From NCBI GenBank assembly GCA_938005465.1, contig CALLNU010000010.1:1-64000 (forward strand): 64,000 bases of DNA, written 5' to 3'. Both the position numbers and the translations under genes were made by a program. The notes beneath the pieces are model-generated. The model saw only the letters and a list, made by a program, of their open reading frames with translations. It ran no database searches and was not told the DNA's origin. Source of the DNA: an uncultured Collinsella sp. (lineage in GTDB: Bacteria; Actinomycetota; Coriobacteriia; Coriobacteriales; Coriobacteriaceae). Of the stretch, positions 61,424 to 64,000 are shown one piece after another. Each line of letters begins with the position of its first letter. Positions within the stretch are counted from its first letter, which is position 1.

Positions 61424-61652
61424 GTGGTCAAAAAAGGGCAAATATGAGTACTGCTACCTGTTTAGTAGCAGCGATTTTGATCACTTCAGGAACTATTCAA
61501 CGTTCCACTCGTCCGCAGACGACGTTATTTCTCCTCATATGTTCAATAAAAGTAGCTCTTAATGGGAACAAATCTCATCAGGAGCTACAATTTATAGCAA
61601 ATAAATGCAACCATAATGGCAACAGTACTCATATTTGCCCTTTTTTGACCAC
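61424..61652. mobile_element. MITE-like element with 30-bp terminal inverted repeats
   Basis: Left end 61424-61453 and right end 61623-61652 are perfect 30-bp complements (GTGGTCAAAAAAGGGCAAAT and continuing to GAGTACTG). The 229-bp interior is A+T-rich compared with the surroundings and contains small hairpins (CTGCTAC/GTAGCAG). No transposase or sound coding frame. It looks like a miniature inverted-repeat transposable element or a foldback RNA. Confidence 0.6.
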
Positions 61653-61977
61653 GACCCTCCAGAATAGTCGCTGAGAGCGACACTAAATGACAAAATCCGA
61701 CACTTGAACGTTCTTATATGAGTAGCCATTGAAGGACACCTAACGACTACTCCCATTCGCGACACACTGTGTCGCGAATTAAGCTGGCCCCATTACCGAA
61801 GCCCAGTGAGAGCTCCTGCCCAGAATCTCAATAGCTTAATAAAGGGCTCCCCTCCGGAAGTTCAATGAGCATCCAAATTCCAAGCTGAAAAGCAAAGGAG
61901 TATCGAAGCCGTCAATGCTCATTTCCTATCGAACAGGCAGGTCAAAACAAGCTAATTAGCCCGATGAACTGCTTGTA
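61653..61977. other. Non-coding A+T-rich gap with a 25-bp palindrome
   Basis: No convincing gene. 61755-61779 is a perfect dyad ATTCGCGACACA-C-TGTGTCGCGAAT. AATGAGCAT/ATGCTCATT (61864, 61915) form a further 9-bp pair. GAGTAG...CTACTC near 61720-61752 may be a remnant of the 56-bp family. Confidence 0.55.
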
Positions 61978-62005
61978 TTTTTGTCTACAAAATTGTATAC
62001 AAAAA
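61978..62005 (+). promoter_or_regulatory. Operator-like dyad before the RHH antitoxin gene
   Basis: TTTTTGTCTACA-AAAT-TGTATACAAAAA, 12-bp arms with one mismatch, 50 bp upstream of the start and overlapping a likely promoter. Typical for self-repressing ribbon-helix-helix antitoxins. Confidence 0.6.
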
Positions 62006-62055
62006 GAGAATCCGAGAACCGGCGCTCGACATTATGTCGATCGATAGGAGGCGCC

Positions 62056-62322
62056 ATGGATGCTAAGCAGCTCGAAAAGATGATGGGGTTTGCTCCCGGA
62101 GAGTTGAAGAAAGCCGCGGAAGCCTACGAAAAAGATGAGTGGCCGAAAGGTCGCACCATCAAGTTGGGAAGGCCGTCGATCTCCGATGAGCCAAGCGTCG
62201 TTATATCAGCACGTGTGGGCGAATCGATTCTTGAGGCGTTTGACGAAAAAGCCAAACGCCATGGGCAAACACGCACGGAGCGGCTCAGAGAGCTCATTAC
62301 ACTTGATGCACTGATTGCCTAG
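62056..62322 (+). CDS. Ribbon-helix-helix antitoxin-like protein, orphan
   Basis: 88 aa. The C-terminal half is a ribbon-helix-helix domain: SVVISARVGESILEAFDEKAKRHGQTRTERLRELI (about residues 45-80), with SDEPSV preceding the beta strand. The N-terminal half (KMMGFAPGELKKAAEAYEKDEWPKG) is a conserved helical extension that in other genomes wraps a RelE- or BrnT-type toxin. TAGGAGG precedes ATG 62056. I find no toxin gene on either side, so it is an orphan or the partner lies elsewhere. It is followed by the second 75-bp terminator-like repeat. Confidence 0.82.
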   Translation: MDAKQLEKMMGFAPGELKKAAEAYEKDEWPKGRTIKLGRPSISDEPSVVISARVGESILEAFDEKAKRHGQTRTERLRELITLDALIA

Positions 62323-62339
62323 GCCCGCTCCCCCGTCGG

Positions 62340-62415
62340 ACCCAAACATGTACGCCAGCATCCAAAGTCGACATTTTTCGACATCTTTGGATGCTGGTGT
62401 ACAGCTTTTTGCTAC
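62340..62415 (+). repeat. 75-bp terminator-like repeat, copy 2
   Basis: Same sequence as 61260-61336 except two changes in the hairpin (A to G and C to T, giving a G-T pair) and one near the end. Ends with AGCTTTTTGC. Eighteen bases after the antitoxin stop. Confidence 0.85.
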
Positions 62416-62416
62416 A

Positions 62417-62472
62417 TAGTCGTTGGGGACGTCCTTAAATGACCAGTCGTTAAAGAACGCCCCCGATGACTA
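62417..62472. repeat. 56-bp palindromic repeat, TAGTCATTGGGGACGT family, copy 2
   Basis: TAGTCGTTGGGGACGTCCTT and its near-complement ending GATGACTA, total 56 bp as in copy 1 with scattered mismatches. One base from the dus stop codon. Confidence 0.8.
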
Positions 62473-62473
62473 G

Positions 62474-63427
62474 TTAGCCGTGGAAGCGAGCTGTGGGTGC
62501 AAGCGGCTGTTCGCGAAAGACGCGCTCGACGGCAGCGCGGTATTCGTCGACCTTTTTGGTCTTGCGTACGATCTTGTGGACGGTAGCGGGATCAGCGAAA
62601 GCGCACTTGGCGTAGAACCACCACTCCTTCATGCGGAAGACCGCGTTACCGCCAATCTCTTCTGCATATGCCGCAAACAGCGTGTCGTGGAAGCGCTGCA
62701 GCTCAGCAGCCGTTGCAGCAGGGCCGCCCTTGACCATGCGAGCCAGAGCGGGGTTCGCGAGCAGGCCACGCCCCAACATCACATGGCGCGTGCCGGGATA
62801 GGCCTCCACCAGCGCATCCATATCCTCAAGATCAAAAATATCGCCGTTATAGGCAACCGGGAACGGCGCACGCTCCAGCGTCTCGCCATAAAACTCTTTG
62901 CGCGGCGAGCCCGCATAACGGTCCTTCTGCACGCGCGGATGCACGATCAGCTCTGCCAGCGGCATGCGGCAATATAGATCGAGTACGCGCTCGTATTCGT
63001 CGTCGCTCTCCAACCCCAACCTGGTCTTGACCGATACCGGCAGCGGAGAGCGCTCACACACGTCACTCAAGAACACCTCAAGTTCGTCGAGATTACGCAA
63101 GAAACCCGAGCCCTTGCCCTTGGCGACAACCGTCCCCGAGGGGCAACCCAAGTTGAGATTGACCTCGCGATAGCCCATGTCGGCGAGCACCTGTGCCGCC
63201 CACACAAACTCGTCCGCGTTCTTGGACATCAGCTGAGGCACCACGTTGAGCCCCTGGTTATTGGCAGGATCGATCTCCTTAAACGCCTTGCCGCCAAAGC
63301 GGTTTCCCACCCGCGGCGGCGGCAAAAACGGCGTGTAATAGCAATCGAGCGCACCGAAGCACTCCGCATGCGCGCGACGGAACACATGCCCGGTAATCCC
63401 CTCCATAGGGGCCAACGATAGAATCAT
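62474..63427 (-). CDS. tRNA-dihydrouridine synthase
   Basis: 317 aa FMN enzyme. LAPMEGITGHVFRRAHAECF (FMN site start), QLMSKNADEFVWAAQVLADMGYREVNLNLGCPSGTVVAKGKGSG (with the catalytic Cys in NLGCPS), VKTRLGLE, HPRVQKDRYAGSP, YNGDIFDLED and GRGLLANPAL. It reduces uridine to dihydrouridine in tRNA. This matches the bacterial Dus family; the exact subtype is not assigned. The start ATG 63427 has AGAGAAG upstream. Repeats of two families lie at either end. Confidence 0.92.
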   Translation of the reverse strand: MILSLAPMEGITGHVFRRAHAECFGALDCYYTPFLPPPRVGNRFGGKAFKEIDPANNQGLNVVPQLMSKNADEFVWAAQVLADMGYREVNLNLGCPSGTVVAKGKGSGFLRNLDELEVFLSDVCERSPLPVSVKTRLGLESDDEYERVLDLYCRMPLAELIVHPRVQKDRYAGSPRKEFYGETLERAPFPVAYNGDIFDLEDMDALVEAYPGTRHVMLGRGLLANPALARMVKGGPAATAAELQRFHDTLFAAYAEEIGGNAVFRMKEWWFYAKCAFADPATVHKIVRKTKKVDEYRAAVERVFREQPLAPTARFHG

Positions 63428-63451
63428 CTACTCTTCTCTCATATCAACGAA

Positions 63452-63481
63452 CGTGACAAAGGGACTGTCCCTTTGTCACAT
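63452..63481. repeat. GTGACAAAGG palindromic repeat, copy 4
   Basis: CGTGACAAAGGGAC-T-GTCCCTTTGTCACATG, 25 bp upstream of the dus start codon, so within its promoter or leader. Confidence 0.82.
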
Positions 63482-63564
63482 GCATTATGCCTTGCGCTTC
63501 GGGCGATTCACAAGGAAGAGGTAGCTACTGAACGATGACCACCCTCCAGCCGCACCCCATACAA

Positions 63565-63747
63565 CGAGGTTTAATACTTTTCCCGAGAAGTGAACGAGTG
63601 AAAACGGGCCCCCGAAGCATCGGCACTTTCGAGATGCAATTTCCTGCGGTTTTGCCAGCCAAATCCTGCGGGTTTGACGTCTAAAAATGTCGATGCTTCG
63701 GAGGTCCAAGTATGGCCGTTCACTTCTCGGAAAAGTATTAGACCTCG
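63565..63747. mobile_element. 183-bp inverted-repeat element (MITE-like)
   Basis: Terminal arms 63565-63596 and 63717-63747 match as complements over 31 bp with one mismatch and one indel. Inner arms CCGAAGCATCG (63612-63622) and its perfect complement (63691-63701) extend the foldback. No coding frame. Copies of the GTGACAAAGG repeat lie on both sides (63452, 63763). Confidence 0.65.
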
Positions 63748-63762
63748 ATTTACATGCCACTC

Positions 63763-63795
63763 AATGTGACAAAGTGGCTGCTCCTTTGTCACATT
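63763..63795. repeat. GTGACAAAGG palindromic repeat, copy 5
   Basis: AATGTGACAAAG-tGGCTGCTC-CTTTGTCACATT, 12-bp perfect arms with an altered centre. Confidence 0.8.
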
Positions 63796-63800
63796 CGATG

Positions 63801-63830
63801 AAAAAGGGCACCGATGTTAGTCGATGCCCC
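63801..63830 (-). terminator. Intrinsic terminator of the gene at the right edge
   Basis: Minus strand: GGGCATCGA - 6 nt - TCGGTGCCC (one G-T pair) followed by TTTTT. Confidence 0.85.
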
Positions 63831-63879
63831 AAAGCGGCTGCAGGTTAAGCCCTACAGCGTATGTCTAAGACGAATCGAA

Positions 63880-64000
63880 CTATTCGTCCCAGGAGAGGTT
63901 CTTACCAGTCTTTTTTGCCAGCAGCAAGAACAGGCCGATAATAACGTTGCATGCGATGCAGAAGATGAAGACGCCCTGGAAGGAGCCGACAAGCTCATAG
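63880..64000 (-). CDS. C-terminal end of a membrane transporter (partial)
   Basis: Only the last 39 codons are in the window. The translation has one hydrophobic helix (VFIFCIACNVIIGLFLLLA) followed by a short basic tail KKTGKNLSWDE and TAG. The pattern fits the final membrane segment of an MFS-type transporter (for example OFA-like), but the family cannot be proven from this piece. The rest lies to the right. A terminator follows at 63801-63830. Confidence 0.6.
   Translation of the reverse strand, partial: YELVGSFQGVFIFCIACNVIIGLFLLLAKKTGKNLSWDE

Noticed and set aside
61444..61674. 76-codon ORF starting in the left inverted repeat of the MITE-like element
   Set aside because: No ribosome binding site, starts and ends inside repeat sequence, and no recognisable protein pattern.
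61720..61752. Third copy of the 56-bp palindrome family
   Set aside because: Only GAGTAG/CTACTC and part of the GGAC centre match; too diverged to call.
62323..62473. Toxin gene partner for the RHH antitoxin
   Set aside because: The space holds only two repeat elements and no open frame of toxin size.
63485..63760. 91-codon minus-strand ORF
   Set aside because: It is made almost entirely of the 183-bp foldback element.

Overview
The window is a GC-rich bacterial chromosome segment with dense coding on both strands and strong AAGGAGG-type ribosome binding sites. Gene content (bile salt hydrolase, a TPP-controlled thiamine salvage operon, PTS transport, RNA-modification enzymes, many LysR regulators, MATE, MFS and DMT exporters) and protein style suggest a gut actinobacterium of the class Coriobacteriia, most likely Collinsella. 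That assignment is inference from content; there is no rRNA or marker phylogeny here. No tRNA or rRNA genes were recognised.

Layout. 0-4 kb: an RGG-tailed MarR-like protein, a DHA2 MFS exporter, a peptide-deformylase-like protein and a LysR regulator. 4.2-9.4 kb: one minus-strand unit with an amidohydrolase, two cytoplasmic ceramidase-superfamily hydrolases and a PTS EIIBC permease, which looks like an uncharacterised uptake and amide-hydrolysis pathway. 9.5-19.6 kb: an XRE-AlaA fusion, a LysR/DMT exporter pair, Kup, bile salt hydrolase, a second deformylase-like protein lacking its catalytic Glu, an NCS2 permease and an esterase. 19.7-26.1 kb: a cobalamin-independent methionine synthase-like enzyme with LysR and HAD genes, a TPP riboswitch followed by thiM, a thiamine-binding protein gene and thiE, and a patatin. 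26.4-30.8 kb: two cyclic-di-GMP proteins (GGDEF/PAS/EAL). 30.8-44.4 kb: redox and metal-chaperone genes, trmL, two AAA ATPases bracketing a class-II-like uvrA, a TetM-like GTPase, and RNA methyltransferases. 44.6-60 kb: MATE, a second LysR/DMT pair, ung, SDR, a queuosine-precursor-type transporter, prfC, a GntR-ABC exporter, ClC, a LOG-type protein, a K+ channel, a MalY-type enzyme and TrmO. 60-64 kb: an XRE/zinc-ribbon/TipAS regulator, glutaredoxin, an orphan RHH antitoxin, dus, the end of a membrane protein gene, and a dense set of repeats.

The most unusual aspect is non-coding. At least six families of palindromic or inverted repeats lie between genes and sometimes supply the stop codon of a gene: a 35-bp GTGACAAAGG family (five copies, three of them bracketing the AAA ATPase/UvrA region); a 56-bp TAGTCATTGGGGACGT family; an AAATAAACCTGTCCC family; a 75-bp terminator-like hairpin in two near-identical copies; two MITE-like elements with 30-bp terminal inverted repeats; and a four-unit tandem array with an exact 80-bp period upstream of the GntR-ABC operon.

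Starts were chosen by ribosome binding site and family length; where a longer frame was open upstream this is stated. Functions are inferred from motifs read by eye; no database search was run.
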